A stretch of 64,000 nucleotides of DNA from Psychrobacter sp. BI730 (GCF_013414195.1 NZ_JAATTV010000018.1:1-64000), one strand, 5' to 3'. Numbered from the stretch's first letter, positions 19,001 to 28,191 are shown. The notes: a model not told the origin generated them from the sequence alone. Translations and numbers: made by a program.

Positions 19001-21757
19001 TCAAAAATATATTACGCTATTATGCTCTTTCTGAACGGTAAGACTGGCTAATAGCGCTTCCTTTAATGCTTCCAGTCTATCAGGTGAGAGTGGCTTATCG
19101 TTTTGATCACTGATAGAAAACATATCCTCAGCACGCTCACCTAGAGTAGTAATACGCGCAGCATGTACTTCGATTTGCTCTTGCAAGAAAACTTGCCCAA
19201 CTCGCGCCAATAGCCCTGGCTGATCAAGCGTTTCTAAGCTCATGATGTGCTGGCCTGATGCTTCATTGAACTCAAAGTTAATCACCGTTTTCACTTCAAA
19301 GTGTCTTAATTGACGCGGCATACGCTTGTTCGTCAGTTTAAGTACGGTAGGGTCTTTGAACGAGTCAATTAAGCGTTGTTTTAGCTCTTGTTGGCTCTCC
19401 TCATCGACCAGCAATGTGCCACTAGGATCTAGCAATACATAAGAATCCAAAGCAAAGTCACGGGTCGCTGTGATAATGCGTGCATCTAAAACATCAAGAT
19501 TCATCTGATCAAATACTGCCATAGTAACGGCAAACAAATTCATCTGATCTTGGGTGTAGACAAAGACCTGTACCGCATCAAGTGCCAATTCGCGATGTTC
19601 ACGCAAAACGACCAACGGTGGACTGTCAGCATTAGAGGCCAATCCAATCGGTGGGTGATTCAAAATAGCTTCGGTATGCCATAAGATATCTTCTGCAATC
19701 TCTCGCAAGAAATACTCATCGCCCAAGTCATCCCACAGACGCAATACTTCATCGCGGTTCATATGTTGGTTATTGACATTATCTAGCATCGTCAAAGCTT
19801 GCTTGCGTGTGGCGCTAATCATATCTTGACGATTGGTGGGCGCATCGATATCAGCGCGCAAGATGCGCCGAGTTTGTGAGTATAGCTGTTTCATGAGGGT
19901 CGCCCGCCAGCTGTTCCATAGCTGTGGGTTAGTCGCATTCATATCAGCCACCGTCAGTACATACAGATGGTTTAGATGAGTCACGTTACCGATGAGATCA
20001 GAGAAAATAGTCACCACTTCAGGGTCTGAGATATCTTTTTTCTGTGCAGTAATCGACATGAGAAGGTGATAGCGCGTGAGCCAACCGACTAAATTCGCAT
20101 CAGCCAAGCTCATACCATGCGATAAGCAAAACTCAATCGATTCGGTTTGACCAAGTTCACTATGATCGCCGCCACGGCCCTTAGCAATATCATGGAACAT
20201 TGCTGCTAGTACCAAAATCTCTTTACGTTCGATACGCTGAAAGATAGAGCTGACTAGAGGGAACTCTTCGTGAAATGTCGGATCTGTAAATCGATGCAAA
20301 ATTCTAATCAAAAACAAGGTATGCGCGTCTACCGTATATCGATGGAACAAGTCATATTGCATAAGGCCAGTAACTTGCGCAAACGCAGGAATATAGTTAC
20401 CCAATACTCCATAGCGATTCATGGTACGTAGACGATGAAATAAGTAGTTCTGTTCTTTTAGGTTCGATAAAAACAATGCTTTGTGAGTAGGATTGTCTCT
20501 ATATATCTGATCGATGCCTCGCGCGGCAATTTTGAGTGCGCGCAAAGTATGGGTACGAACTTTATCGATACCATGCTGACCCATCAATAAAAACATCTCT
20601 AAGATAGACTCAGGGTGCTGTGCAAAAACTCGATGATGTGCGATAGCAATTTGGTTACCAATACGGTTGAATCGCGCATTTATAGGCTGTTTTTTTGGCC
20701 GTTCATCGTCCGGCAGCTGCGGTTCTATGATCGTTTCATAATAATGATTGGTCAGCATCTCAGACAGTGTTGATATCTGCATCGCACAGCGATAGTAGTC
20801 GCGCATAAACCGTTCGACCGCAGCGTTAGGCTGGTCGTCAGGCTGGGTCTCGTAGCCCATTAACTGAGCAATCTCGCGCTGATAATCAAATAACAACTTG
20901 TTTTCATTACGGCCCGTCAGTACATGTAAGTAATGACGAATTTGCCATAAATACCCTTCGGCAAAGCTCAACTCATCAAATTCTTTTTCGGTCAAAAAGT
21001 TCTGTTGCACTAAATCATATAGCTTGCTCACGCGAAAATAACGCTTAGTGACCCAGCCGATGATATGGATATCACGTAGCCCGCCCGGTGCTGTTTTGAT
21101 ATTGGGTTCAAGGTTGTACTCGGTGGCATTGTGCTGCAAATAACGCGCTTTGGATTCTTCCATTTTTACATCAAAAAAGGCGCGCGGAGACCACTGTTTG
21201 TTGACGATTTGAGCAGGCATGTCTTGCAATGCTTCGTTGCCGATTAGGAGTCGAGCCTCCAGCTGAGCACTGGCAATCGTATGATCAAGCGCAGCCTCTA
21301 GCGCATCATTGACACTACGTACAGAGAGCGCAGGCTCTAGTCCTATATCCCATAGTAGAGCGACCAGTTTGTCGATTTTACTACTGGCATCAGTACCTAT
21401 TTCACCAGGAGCCAGGAGCAAAATATCGATGTCTGAGTAGAGTGATAGTTCACCGCGCCCGTAGCCACCAGTCGCAAAAAATGCCAAATCAGTCTTATCT
21501 AACTCAAACCATTTAAACAACGCAATCAATAGGCTGTCGATAGCGCAAGCGCGTGCTGCAACCAGTTGGCGAATATTGGTGCCGCGTTCTAGTGAGCGGC
21601 TGATATCGTCGTTGATCTGGGCCAACCATTCAGGAATGCCAAGTAGGTTCTTGTCTGTCACATTTTTGGCTGACAGTGGGGATGAGTCTGTCGCCACCTC
21701 ACTTGGTAGTATCGGTAAAGGCGTCAAATCAACAGAGGCGATATCACAATTAAACAT
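19001..21757 (-). CDS. glnD: [Protein-PII] uridylyltransferase / uridylyl-removing enzyme
   Basis: A 918-residue nitrogen sensor that uridylylates PII when glutamine is low and removes UMP when it is high. Domains in order: the nucleotidyltransferase with FFATGGYGRGELSLYSDIDI (about 93-112, GG motif plus D-x-D), the helical PII-UTase region with EYNLEPNIKTAPGGLRDIH, the HD hydrolase with MFHDIAKGRGGDHSELGQ (near 522), and two ACT domains for glutamine sensing (about 735-810 and 845-918, the last with HIMSLETLDQPGLLARVGQV). All key residues are present and the length fits the family (about 890). It lies downstream of map on the same strand, but a repeat element has been inserted between them. 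Confidence 0.97.
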   Translation of the reverse strand: MFNCDIASVDLTPLPILPSEVATDSSPLSAKNVTDKNLLGIPEWLAQINDDISRSLERGTNIRQLVAARACAIDSLLIALFKWFELDKTDLAFFATGGYGRGELSLYSDIDILLLAPGEIGTDASSKIDKLVALLWDIGLEPALSVRSVNDALEAALDHTIASAQLEARLLIGNEALQDMPAQIVNKQWSPRAFFDVKMEESKARYLQHNATEYNLEPNIKTAPGGLRDIHIIGWVTKRYFRVSKLYDLVQQNFLTEKEFDELSFAEGYLWQIRHYLHVLTGRNENKLLFDYQREIAQLMGYETQPDDQPNAAVERFMRDYYRCAMQISTLSEMLTNHYYETIIEPQLPDDERPKKQPINARFNRIGNQIAIAHHRVFAQHPESILEMFLLMGQHGIDKVRTHTLRALKIAARGIDQIYRDNPTHKALFLSNLKEQNYLFHRLRTMNRYGVLGNYIPAFAQVTGLMQYDLFHRYTVDAHTLFLIRILHRFTDPTFHEEFPLVSSIFQRIERKEILVLAAMFHDIAKGRGGDHSELGQTESIEFCLSHGMSLADANLVGWLTRYHLLMSITAQKKDISDPEVVTIFSDLIGNVTHLNHLYVLTVADMNATNPQLWNSWRATLMKQLYSQTRRILRADIDAPTNRQDMISATRKQALTMLDNVNNQHMNRDEVLRLWDDLGDEYFLREIAEDILWHTEAILNHPPIGLASNADSPPLVVLREHRELALDAVQVFVYTQDQMNLFAVTMAVFDQMNLDVLDARIITATRDFALDSYVLLDPSGTLLVDEESQQELKQRLIDSFKDPTVLKLTNKRMPRQLRHFEVKTVINFEFNEASGQHIMSLETLDQPGLLARVGQVFLQEQIEVHAARITTLGERAEDMFSISDQNDKPLSPDRLEALKEALLASLTVQKEHNSVIYF

Positions 21758-21950
21758 GAGTGTTATCCAGTTAAGAGTTTAGAAATAGAACGTTTAAGCT
21801 GAGCGCTATTGGGCAACTAATGTGCTAATGGCTAATAAAAGTCACGAATAGCAATTATCAATAAAGGTGCTGATAAATATATCAATAGAAGTTATCAGGT
21901 CATCTGAGTATAAAGACAAAGCGCCTATAAGCACAATACTCAATATGGAC

Positions 21951-22231
21951 TAGGGCGTGTTTGATATTCAACCATGGCACTGACAGAGACTATTTTTTAG
22001 ACAGTTCGACGTTAAAAATAGTAAGTTTAGTCATTCTAACCGTCTATTTTTAACAATGAAATGGCAAAAAATAGTCCTGTCTCCTTCTATTAATATTGGA
22101 GCTGAGGCTAAAACTGCCCCATACTGCGTTGTAAACCTAGTTAAGGCACAAGCATTACCGTCGTTTTACGCCTTGTCTAGAACAGTTTTAGCAATCAGCA
22201 GTGCCTATTTGTGAATATCAAACACGCCCTA
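21951..22231. mobile_element. MITE-like element with 20-base perfect terminal inverted repeats
   Basis: This 281-base element starts TAGGGCGTGTTTGATATTCA and ends with its exact reverse complement. The similarity continues inward imperfectly (both arms reach GGCACTG). Internally there is a second inverted pair (AAAACTG / CAGTTTT). No open frame encodes a transposase, so it would need one in trans. No obvious target-site duplication flanks it. It occupies most of the 518-base gap between map and glnD. Confidence 0.75.
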
Positions 22232-22241
22232 ATTAAAGACC

Positions 22242-22268
22242 AAAAAAAAGACCGCCTAAGCGATCTTT
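22242..22268 (-). terminator. Terminator after map
   Basis: Read on the minus strand, AAAGATCGC-TTAG-GCGGTCTTT is followed by a run of eight T. It starts within 10 bases of the map stop codon and ends just short of the MITE-like element. Confidence 0.85.
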
Positions 22269-22275
22269 GATTGTA

Positions 22276-23070
22276 CTACTGCGTCAAAAAACTTAAATCT
22301 TCTTCGGGGCGAGTAGTAAATACCTCACAACCATTCTCTGTTACGACCATGGTGTGCTCCCATTGGGCAGACAATTTGCGGTCTTTAGTAATCGCCGTCC
22401 ACTCATCAGGCAAGATCTTAGTTTGCCACGTGCCTTGGTTAATCATAGGTTCGATGGTAAACGTCATACCTGTTTTTAGCTCAAAGCCAGTGCCTTTTTT
22501 GCCATAGTGCATGACTTGTGGCTCGTGGTGGAATTCATCACTGATACCATGACCACAGAACTCGCGAACGATACTAAAGCGCTCAGGTTCGACAACGGCC
22601 TGAATAGCAGCGCCGACATCACCTAGGCGAGCACCGTTTTTGACAACGCTCATACCCGCATAAAGGGCATCTTGTGCCACTTTGCAAATACGCTGGGCCA
22701 TGATAGAGCCGTTACCGACGATCCACATTTTTGAGGTATCGCCATAGTAACCGTCTTTAATAACAGTCACGTCGATGTTGATAATATCACCATCTTTCAG
22801 CAGCTTGCTTTCAGTTGGGATACCGTGACAGACAACATGGTTGACTGAGGTACAGATAGATTTTGGAAAACCATTATAGTTAAGTGGGGCAGGGATAGCC
22901 TGCTGTACATTAACAATATAGTCATGGGCGATCTGATTGAGCGCTTCGGTACTGACACCCACTTTGACATGCTCGTCGAGCATCACAAGCACATCACTAG
23001 CGAGTTTGCCGGCCACACGCATTTTCTCTATGGCTTCTGGGGACTGGATAAGAGATTTTTTAGTCATCAT
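22276..23070 (-). CDS. map: Methionine aminopeptidase, type I
   Basis: A 264-residue cytoplasmic metalloprotease that removes the initiator Met from nascent proteins. Metal-ligand regions are all visible: IINIDVTVIKDGYYGDTSKM (two Asp), EFCGHGISDEFHHEPQV (His), MTFTIEPMI (Glu) and EWTAITKDRKLSAQWEHTM (Glu). CHGIPTESKLLKDGD matches the type I substrate region. There is no N-terminal zinc-finger extension, which is normal for type Ia. Two tandem ATG codons open the frame. It is the upstream member of a map-glnD-dapC-like order, but its own terminator separates it from glnD. Confidence 0.97.
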   Translation of the reverse strand: MMTKKSLIQSPEAIEKMRVAGKLASDVLVMLDEHVKVGVSTEALNQIAHDYIVNVQQAIPAPLNYNGFPKSICTSVNHVVCHGIPTESKLLKDGDIINIDVTVIKDGYYGDTSKMWIVGNGSIMAQRICKVAQDALYAGMSVVKNGARLGDVGAAIQAVVEPERFSIVREFCGHGISDEFHHEPQVMHYGKKGTGFELKTGMTFTIEPMINQGTWQTKILPDEWTAITKDRKLSAQWEHTMVVTENGCEVFTTRPEEDLSFLTQ

Positions 23071-23155
23071 CGTATATCTTATAATTATGGGTTCATTGTG
23101 GGTAGATTATACCATAAACGTACTAGTGACACGTTTACGTTAAGTGATAGTGAAC

Positions 23156-23180
23156 CTATCATTATCATTGATAATAATTG
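23156..23180. promoter_or_regulatory. AT-rich Fur-box-like site upstream of map / lipase
   Basis: On the minus strand the sequence reads ATTATCAATGATAATGATAG, which contains repeats of the GATAAT hexamer that Fur recognises. Only about two of three hexamers fit well. It lies between the divergent map and lipase genes. This is a weak candidate. Confidence 0.2.
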
Positions 23181-23365
23181 CTTTACAGCGTAGCTAAAGG
23201 TTATATGACTCATTAGTCAGACTAATATATTCATATTTTGACAAATTAGTTGAATGTTGCAGAATATATAAGTAATGTAAATTTGCCTGCTAACGGAATG
23301 AGCAGCAATTTTCACTGTATTTGTGCAGTGAAAATAACCAAATTAATGATAACAAGGATGTTGTT

Positions 23366-24442
23366 ATGACGCTTTCTTTGTACATTCGTGCAGCTCTCAC
23401 ACCAAAGACATTTTTACCAATACTGGGTTCAATCAGTGCTGGTGTGCTTCTAATGACCATGCAAACCACTTCTGCTCAAGCTGCAGGACAATACTATAAT
23501 TGTGCCAATGCTAACGGTTGCAAGTTGGTGGACAGTAAATATTTCACTTCTAGTTACACTAAAACTCAATATCCGGTCGTCTTAGCACACGGGCTTGGCG
23601 GTTTCACAACGCTATTTGGAGTCATTGACTATTTTAACGGGATTCCTGAAGACTTGATGAAAGGTGGCTCAGAGGTATATACCACCAAAACATCAGCAGT
23701 CAATAACAGCGAAGTTCGAGGTGAGCAACTGCTACAACAGGTCAAGACCATTGCCGCCATTTCAGGTGAGTCTAAAGTCAACTTATTTGGACACAGTCAA
23801 GGTGGTATAGATATCCGTTATGTCGCTGGCGTCGCGCCAAAGTACGTGGCCTCAGTAACCGCAGTATCAAGCCCAGAGCAAGGATCAAAAACCGCTGATT
23901 TTGTTAAAAATGTTCTTGAGCCAAATAATATTTCTGGACAGCCATCTAATGTCACCACTCAACTAGTATCAGGTGTGTTTAATCTGATCGGTGGCTTTAC
24001 AGATATTGGGTCAGGTATCAGTTTCAATAAAATTCAACAACAAGATGGCTGGCAAGCGCTCGTAGCTCTATCGACCGATGGTGCTGCTAAGTTCAATGCC
24101 AAATTTCCTGCAGCAATGCCCAAAAACTATTGTGGTCAGCCGACTAGTACTGCGGTCAATGGCATCAAGTACTATTCATTTAGCGGTGTTGGGCAAATAA
24201 CGAGTGCACTTGACCCTAGCGATTACCTATTAGCCGCAACGGGCGTACCGTTTGCAGGTGAGTCTAACGATGGATTGGTATCTGCTTGCTCAAGTCGTCT
24301 TGGCTATGTGATTCGTGATAATTATAGAATGAACCATTTGGATTCCGCCGATCAAGTCTTGGGTCTGACGGCATGGGGAGAGTCTGAGCCAAAATCTATC
24401 TATCGTACTCAGGTAAACCGTCTGAAAAACGCCAACCTATAA
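23366..24442 (+). CDS. lipA: Secreted triacylglycerol lipase
   Basis: A 358-residue alpha/beta hydrolase that hydrolyses long-chain triacylglycerols outside the cell. A signal peptide (about 1-40, ending AQAA) is followed by the mature start GQYYNCANANGC. The oxyanion motif is VVLAHGLGG (about 71-79). The nucleophile elbow is G142-H-S144-Q-G. The catalytic Asp lies in SNDGLVSACSSRLG and the His in NHLDSADQVLGL. This matches subfamily I.1/I.2 lipases of Pseudomonas and Burkholderia, which need a dedicated foldase, and the foldase gene follows 46 bases on. The ATG at 23366 is chosen for its AAGGATG ribosome site over an upstream TTG. Confidence 0.93.
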   Translation: MTLSLYIRAALTPKTFLPILGSISAGVLLMTMQTTSAQAAGQYYNCANANGCKLVDSKYFTSSYTKTQYPVVLAHGLGGFTTLFGVIDYFNGIPEDLMKGGSEVYTTKTSAVNNSEVRGEQLLQQVKTIAAISGESKVNLFGHSQGGIDIRYVAGVAPKYVASVTAVSSPEQGSKTADFVKNVLEPNNISGQPSNVTTQLVSGVFNLIGGFTDIGSGISFNKIQQQDGWQALVALSTDGAAKFNAKFPAAMPKNYCGQPTSTAVNGIKYYSFSGVGQITSALDPSDYLLAATGVPFAGESNDGLVSACSSRLGYVIRDNYRMNHLDSADQVLGLTAWGESEPKSIYRTQVNRLKNANL

Positions 24443-24488
24443 GCTGAACTGTAAAATAATAATGCTCATTGATTGAGAAATATCGTTT

Positions 24489-25595
24489 ATGTCAAATAAC
24501 CGCCGTCCAGCCTATGCAACAATTGCTATCATCGCCGTGGTTATCATTGCCACAGCGGCGGTTATTTTGTGGTTCAAGCCTAGTAACGATGTAAATTCAG
24601 CTTCAATCAAATCCTCCGTCTCTAATAATGAGAGTAGCGAGTCAGTGACCACTGAGCTGGCTGCGGGACAAGTTGTGAAATCGACAACGCCACCCAGCCA
24701 GTCTCAATTTGTTACAGGATTAGAAAATTTACCACGCTCATTAAAGGGTACTCAGATTGATGGTGAAATTATCATCGATGAAAATAAACAGTTGGTCGTC
24801 ACTGAAGGTCTGCGGCGTTTGTTTGATTATTTTTTATCAGCCCTAGGTGAGGAAGAAGAAGCTATTATATTTGCCCGTGTGGAGAGTTATATTCGCCATC
24901 ACACACCAGAGCCTGCCGCTAGCCAAGCAGTCACTATTTTTAATCAATATGTTGCTTATCTTAAAGCACTTCCTGAGATAGAAAAGCGCTATGGTAATTT
25001 GCAATTACAGGCGACCAAAAGTGGTGAGCTGGATTTGAATGCAGTTGGCCAGCAAAAACAAGACATTGCTAATCTACGACAGCAGTACTTTGATAAGCCA
25101 ACTATCACAGCATTTTTTGGCGCAGAGGATGACTACGATAATTATAGTATAGAGATGGTCAGAATTGACCAAAATAAGCAAATGTCTGATGCACAGAAAC
25201 AAGCTGCCCGTCAGGACTATATCAGTCGATTGCCAGAGAATGCTACTAAAAGCAATATCATGCAACAAGCCAATATTAGCGAGTTGATGACTCGCACTGA
25301 ACAGATGAAAGCTCGCGGTGCAACGCCCGAGGAATTATATAATATGCGCCGAGAGCTAGTAGGCGCACCAGCAGCAGAAAGGCTGGCACAAGTAGATCAA
25401 GAAGACGCTAATTTTGACCAACGTTTCACCCAGTATGAAACTCAAAAAAATCGCTTATTAAGCCAAGGTGTCGATGCAGCCCAAGCGCAAATTCAAATCA
25501 ATCAGCTTGAACAGCAACTATTTAATGACACTGAGCGTAAGCGTTTAGACGGTTATGGGGCATTACAACGACAGCAAGCTATGAATAATCCCTAA
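24489..25595 (+). CDS. lifO: Lipase-specific foldase (lipase chaperone)
   Basis: A 368-residue membrane-anchored steric chaperone that folds the lipase in the periplasm before type II secretion. One membrane helix sits at about residues 9-29. A Ser/Asn/Thr-rich linker follows, then the foldase domain with the family motif region RSLKGTQIDGEI (the RXXFDY-type segment appears as LRRLFDYFLSALGEEE). The long helical C-terminus is rich in Gln, Arg and Glu, with QLEQQLFNDTERKRL typical of the family. It is cotranscribed with the lipase gene just upstream. Confidence 0.93.
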   Translation: MSNNRRPAYATIAIIAVVIIATAAVILWFKPSNDVNSASIKSSVSNNESSESVTTELAAGQVVKSTTPPSQSQFVTGLENLPRSLKGTQIDGEIIIDENKQLVVTEGLRRLFDYFLSALGEEEEAIIFARVESYIRHHTPEPAASQAVTIFNQYVAYLKALPEIEKRYGNLQLQATKSGELDLNAVGQQKQDIANLRQQYFDKPTITAFFGAEDDYDNYSIEMVRIDQNKQMSDAQKQAARQDYISRLPENATKSNIMQQANISELMTRTEQMKARGATPEELYNMRRELVGAPAAERLAQVDQEDANFDQRFTQYETQKNRLLSQGVDAAQAQIQINQLEQQLFNDTERKRLDGYGALQRQQAMNNP

Positions 25596-25985
25596 TTACC
25601 GTCAATAATTACTGTCACTAGCTACCGTCAATAACCATCAATAACCATCAATAACCATCAATAATCATCATTGATACGGATGGATAGAGTGAGCAAGATT
25701 ATAGTTAGCAGCTCATTTAGGTACTGGCAAGGGCAAGTAGCTAGATATTTGCAAAGTAGTACAAAATACATTCCGAATAACTACCCAGTTTATGATGACA
25801 CCTCCCTATGAGTCATGAACAATATTGTCATTGTTTAGAGCATTAAATAAAACAATAAATGAATCATAATAAGTCCGAGCTTTTACTATGTTTATTAGAG
25901 CTTACCGCCTGTCTATTAGCGCTGAGGGCTCAAGCAGATAGTGTGTTTAGTAAAAGTATCAGATGCAATAAAGCGAGGAGTTGAA
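25596..25985. other. Intergenic region with tandem repeat, after lifO
   Basis: This 390-base gap carries the tandem repeat at 25628-25670 and an otherwise featureless leader. The ribosome site GAGGAG lies at its right end, before the HslJ-like gene. No terminator is clear after lifO. Confidence 0.5.
25628..25670. repeat. Tandem repeat of TCAATAACCA (about 4 copies)
   Basis: Three exact and one near-exact copies of a 10-base unit lie 33 bases after the lifO stop codon, outside any gene. Such arrays are prone to slippage, so the copy number may vary between strains. Confidence 0.9.
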
Positions 25986-26471
25986 ATGAAGAATATGACT
26001 AAAGTAATGATGGCCGCGACATTGGCAATTGGCACACTTGCCGCAGGTTGTCAGACGACGAATTTGCCTGCGCCAGTTAACCAACCAATCACTGCAGATG
26101 TCTTGCAAGCGCATAACTGGCAGCTAGTTGATGCTAAACGCAGCAATGGCGATAAAGTAACGCAGCTATTTTTTGACCCAGCCAAGCCATTAACGTTAAA
26201 TTTTATGAATGATAACGGTAGAGGTTACGTGGCATTTATGAATACCTGTAATAACATGGGCGCTGGATATAGCGTTGCAAATGGTGAAGTCGAGATTAAA
26301 AACGGCATCAGTACTATGATGGCATGTCCTGAACCGCAAGCTAGCTTTGACACTACTGCATTAGCCACTGTAAAAGGTAAATATAGCCTTAGTAAGAATG
26401 CCAACAATGTGCCTATTTTGACTATTAAAAATAATGATCAAGTCGCTTATTTTAAAGCCGTTGCAAAGTAG
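25986..26471 (+). CDS. HslJ-like META-domain lipoprotein
   Basis: A 161-residue predicted lipoprotein. The lipobox LAAGC puts the lipidated Cys at 22. The META/HslJ domain follows, starting NWQLVDAKRSNGDKV and containing NTCNNMGAGYSVANGEVEI and MACPEPQASF, the typical cysteine-bearing region. HslJ is a heat-inducible outer-membrane-associated protein linked to novobiocin resistance in E. coli; the exact role is unknown. The ATG at 25986 has the strongest ribosome site in this region (GCGAGGAG); an upstream in-frame start is not conserved. It is monocistronic. Confidence 0.87.
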   Translation: MKNMTKVMMAATLAIGTLAAGCQTTNLPAPVNQPITADVLQAHNWQLVDAKRSNGDKVTQLFFDPAKPLTLNFMNDNGRGYVAFMNTCNNMGAGYSVANGEVEIKNGISTMMACPEPQASFDTTALATVKGKYSLSKNANNVPILTIKNNDQVAYFKAVAK

Positions 26472-26533
26472 CTTAATGATCGAGTAAACAGTTTGACTGG
26501 TTCGTGAGCTTAAGCAATTAGAGTTACTTGTCT

Positions 26534-26585
26534 GAAGTTACTCATTTAAAGTTGCTCATTTAAAGTTGCTCATTTAAAGCTACTC
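26534..26585. repeat. Tandem repeat of AAAGTTGCTCATTT (about 3.5 copies)
   Basis: The 14-base unit is repeated in order with one or two changes in the outer copies, between the HslJ-like gene and its terminator. It would be transcribed as part of the 3' untranslated region. Confidence 0.9.
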
Positions 26586-26597
26586 TTCTTGTAACGC

Positions 26598-26630
26598 AAA
26601 ATGCCTCGCTATCAAGTGGGGCATTTTTTT
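26598..26630 (+). terminator. Terminator after HslJ-like gene
   Basis: An imperfect hairpin (AAAATGCCTCGCT / AGTGGGGCATTTT) is followed by seven T residues. Confidence 0.85.
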
Positions 26631-26789
26631 ATCCAAAGTTTGACTCAGTTTAGGCTACACTAGAGCAATAACCCTATAATACCTTTGATATCGTAAGATA
26701 TTAGCTATGGCGTTGAGTCGGCAACAGTGACGATAATTTTTTAATTATTCACAATACTCTTATCATTAGGATCTATTGGATACCACGCT

Positions 26790-27761
26790 ATGTTTGAAAC
26801 CGTAAAAGTCATTACTACGATAGCTATAGTTACCGTCCTCACTGGCTGTCAGACATTACCTAATACCTCAGTAAAAAAGCCAACCAGTACAGTTGAGACC
26901 AGTCCGCTGACTGCACGTATGCCAGTGATTGATCGCCAAGGATATATTGCCTATATAGAAGAGCAGGGCGCAGGTACAGCGAAAGTATCGACACTTTATA
27001 GTATCCGTCCTGACGGTAGCGATCGTCAGTTAATCGATCAGCTTAATGGCTATATCTATGCGCCAGCATGGTCGGCAGACGGACAACTGCTTGCCTATAG
27101 CAAACAAGCCCCGCGTGAGCATCCCAAAATTTATATTTATGATCGTAGTAGCAATACGCGCAACCTAGTGGTAAATGCTGAAGGCAGCAATATGTCAGCG
27201 TCATTTTCACCCGATGGTCAAGATTTGCTCTATAGCTCTACTGTCGGTGGTAATGCTGATATCTATAAAATGCGTCTGAGTGATGGTAAGACCCAGCAGT
27301 TAACGACTCTGCCGAGTACAGAGGTACAGCCCAGTTATGCTGCCGATGGCAAGAGCTTTGTCTATACCAGTGATAAAGTCCGTGCTGGACGACCGCGAAT
27401 TTATCGTTATGACTTCGCTACGGGCAATGCGACAACTGTATCAACAAATGGGTATGTGGCCAGTCCTCAGCTTAGCTTAGATGGTCAGCGTATGGCTTAT
27501 CTAAATGGTCGCAAGGCGGCTGTCATGACCTTGATGACTGGGCAAGTGGTCAACTTGGCAGAAACAGGGCTTGATGAACCCGCACGTCTATCTCCCTCTG
27601 GCAATTATGCCGTCTATCCAACTCGCCGTTTGAATGTGGGCGGGCAAGTAGCAAGCCAAAATGGTGGTAGTCTAGTTATCCATTCGCTGTCAGGTAATAT
27701 CAGCTATGCCATTAGCGGTCAAAATGGTGGAGTCGTACGCTCACCGATATGGGGTCGTTAG
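26790..27761 (+). CDS. TolB-like beta-propeller lipoprotein (PD40 repeats)
   Basis: A 323-residue predicted lipoprotein; the lipobox LTGC gives lipid Cys 20. The body is a run of PD40/WD40-like beta-propeller blades, each with a pattern such as APAWSADGQLLAYSK, SASFSPDGQDLLYSS, QPSYAADGKSFVYTS and SPQLSLDGQRMAYLN. This is the C-terminal propeller type of TolB, without the TolB N-terminal domain and with a lipid anchor instead of a cleaved signal. TolB itself binds Pal in the cell-envelope Tol system; whether this protein does is unknown. It is not next to tol genes. A DUF2256 gene follows 68 bases later. Confidence 0.85.
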   Translation: MFETVKVITTIAIVTVLTGCQTLPNTSVKKPTSTVETSPLTARMPVIDRQGYIAYIEEQGAGTAKVSTLYSIRPDGSDRQLIDQLNGYIYAPAWSADGQLLAYSKQAPREHPKIYIYDRSSNTRNLVVNAEGSNMSASFSPDGQDLLYSSTVGGNADIYKMRLSDGKTQQLTTLPSTEVQPSYAADGKSFVYTSDKVRAGRPRIYRYDFATGNATTVSTNGYVASPQLSLDGQRMAYLNGRKAAVMTLMTGQVVNLAETGLDEPARLSPSGNYAVYPTRRLNVGGQVASQNGGSLVIHSLSGNISYAISGQNGGVVRSPIWGR

Positions 27762-27829
27762 TGTATTAAACGCATATCGAAATTCTAATATTTAATTCAA
27801 AAATAAGACAAATCTGAGGATAAAAAAGT

Positions 27830-27991
27830 ATGGCGCACAAAAAAAAGAACGTTCGCAAAAAACTCTGCCCTGTCTGCGAGCGCGAGTTTAGCTGGACTAA
27901 AAAATTGGATAAGAACTGGGATAGCATGGTCTATTGCTCCGACCAATGCCGCCGTGTTAAAAAGTATGAAGGGCTAGATCATCAAAAGTAA
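27830..27991 (+). CDS. DUF2256 small zinc-ribbon protein (copy 1)
   Basis: A 53-residue basic protein starting MAHKKKNVRKK. Two CxxC-type pairs, CPVC and CSDQC, bracket SWTKKLDKNWDSMVY, which is the DUF2256 pattern (CPVCxRxFxW...W...YCSxxCRR). The four cysteines probably bind zinc. The family has no assigned biochemical role. The ribosome site is GAGGAT. A near-homologous copy follows 45 bases downstream, so the two are probably one transcript. Confidence 0.88.
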   Translation: MAHKKKNVRKKLCPVCEREFSWTKKLDKNWDSMVYCSDQCRRVKKYEGLDHQK

Positions 27992-28036
27992 GATGTCACC
28001 ACAACACAAATAGTTAGAAGTAGATGGGAGCAAATA

Positions 28037-28183
28037 ATGGCACATAAAAAAATAAACCTACCGCAAAAAACTTGCCCCGTCTGCCAGCGCCCCTTTACGT
28101 GGCGTAAGAAGTGGGAGAAAGATTGGGAGCAGGTGATTTATTGTTCTGAGCGGTGTCGGCGGAGTAAATCAAAAAATGACTAG
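28037..28183 (+). CDS. DUF2256 small zinc-ribbon protein (copy 2)
   Basis: A 48-residue paralogue of the gene just upstream, with the more canonical motif [14 protein letters not shown] followed by [14 protein letters not shown]. Cysteine spacing is the same as in copy 1, but the first copy has SWTKKLDKNW where this has [10 protein letters not shown]. The ribosome site is GGGAGC. The two have diverged too far for a recent duplication. A terminator follows at once. Confidence 0.9.
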   Translation: MAHKKINLPQKTCPVCQRPFTWRKKWEKDWEQVIYCSERCRRSKSKND

Positions 28184-28191
28184 ATCAACAT

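Larger units (their letters stand above)
26472..26789. other. Intergenic region with 14-base tandem repeat and terminator
   Basis: This gap of 318 bases holds a tandem repeat (26534-26585) and a terminator (26598-26630). The rest is the leader of the next lipoprotein gene. Confidence 0.5.
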
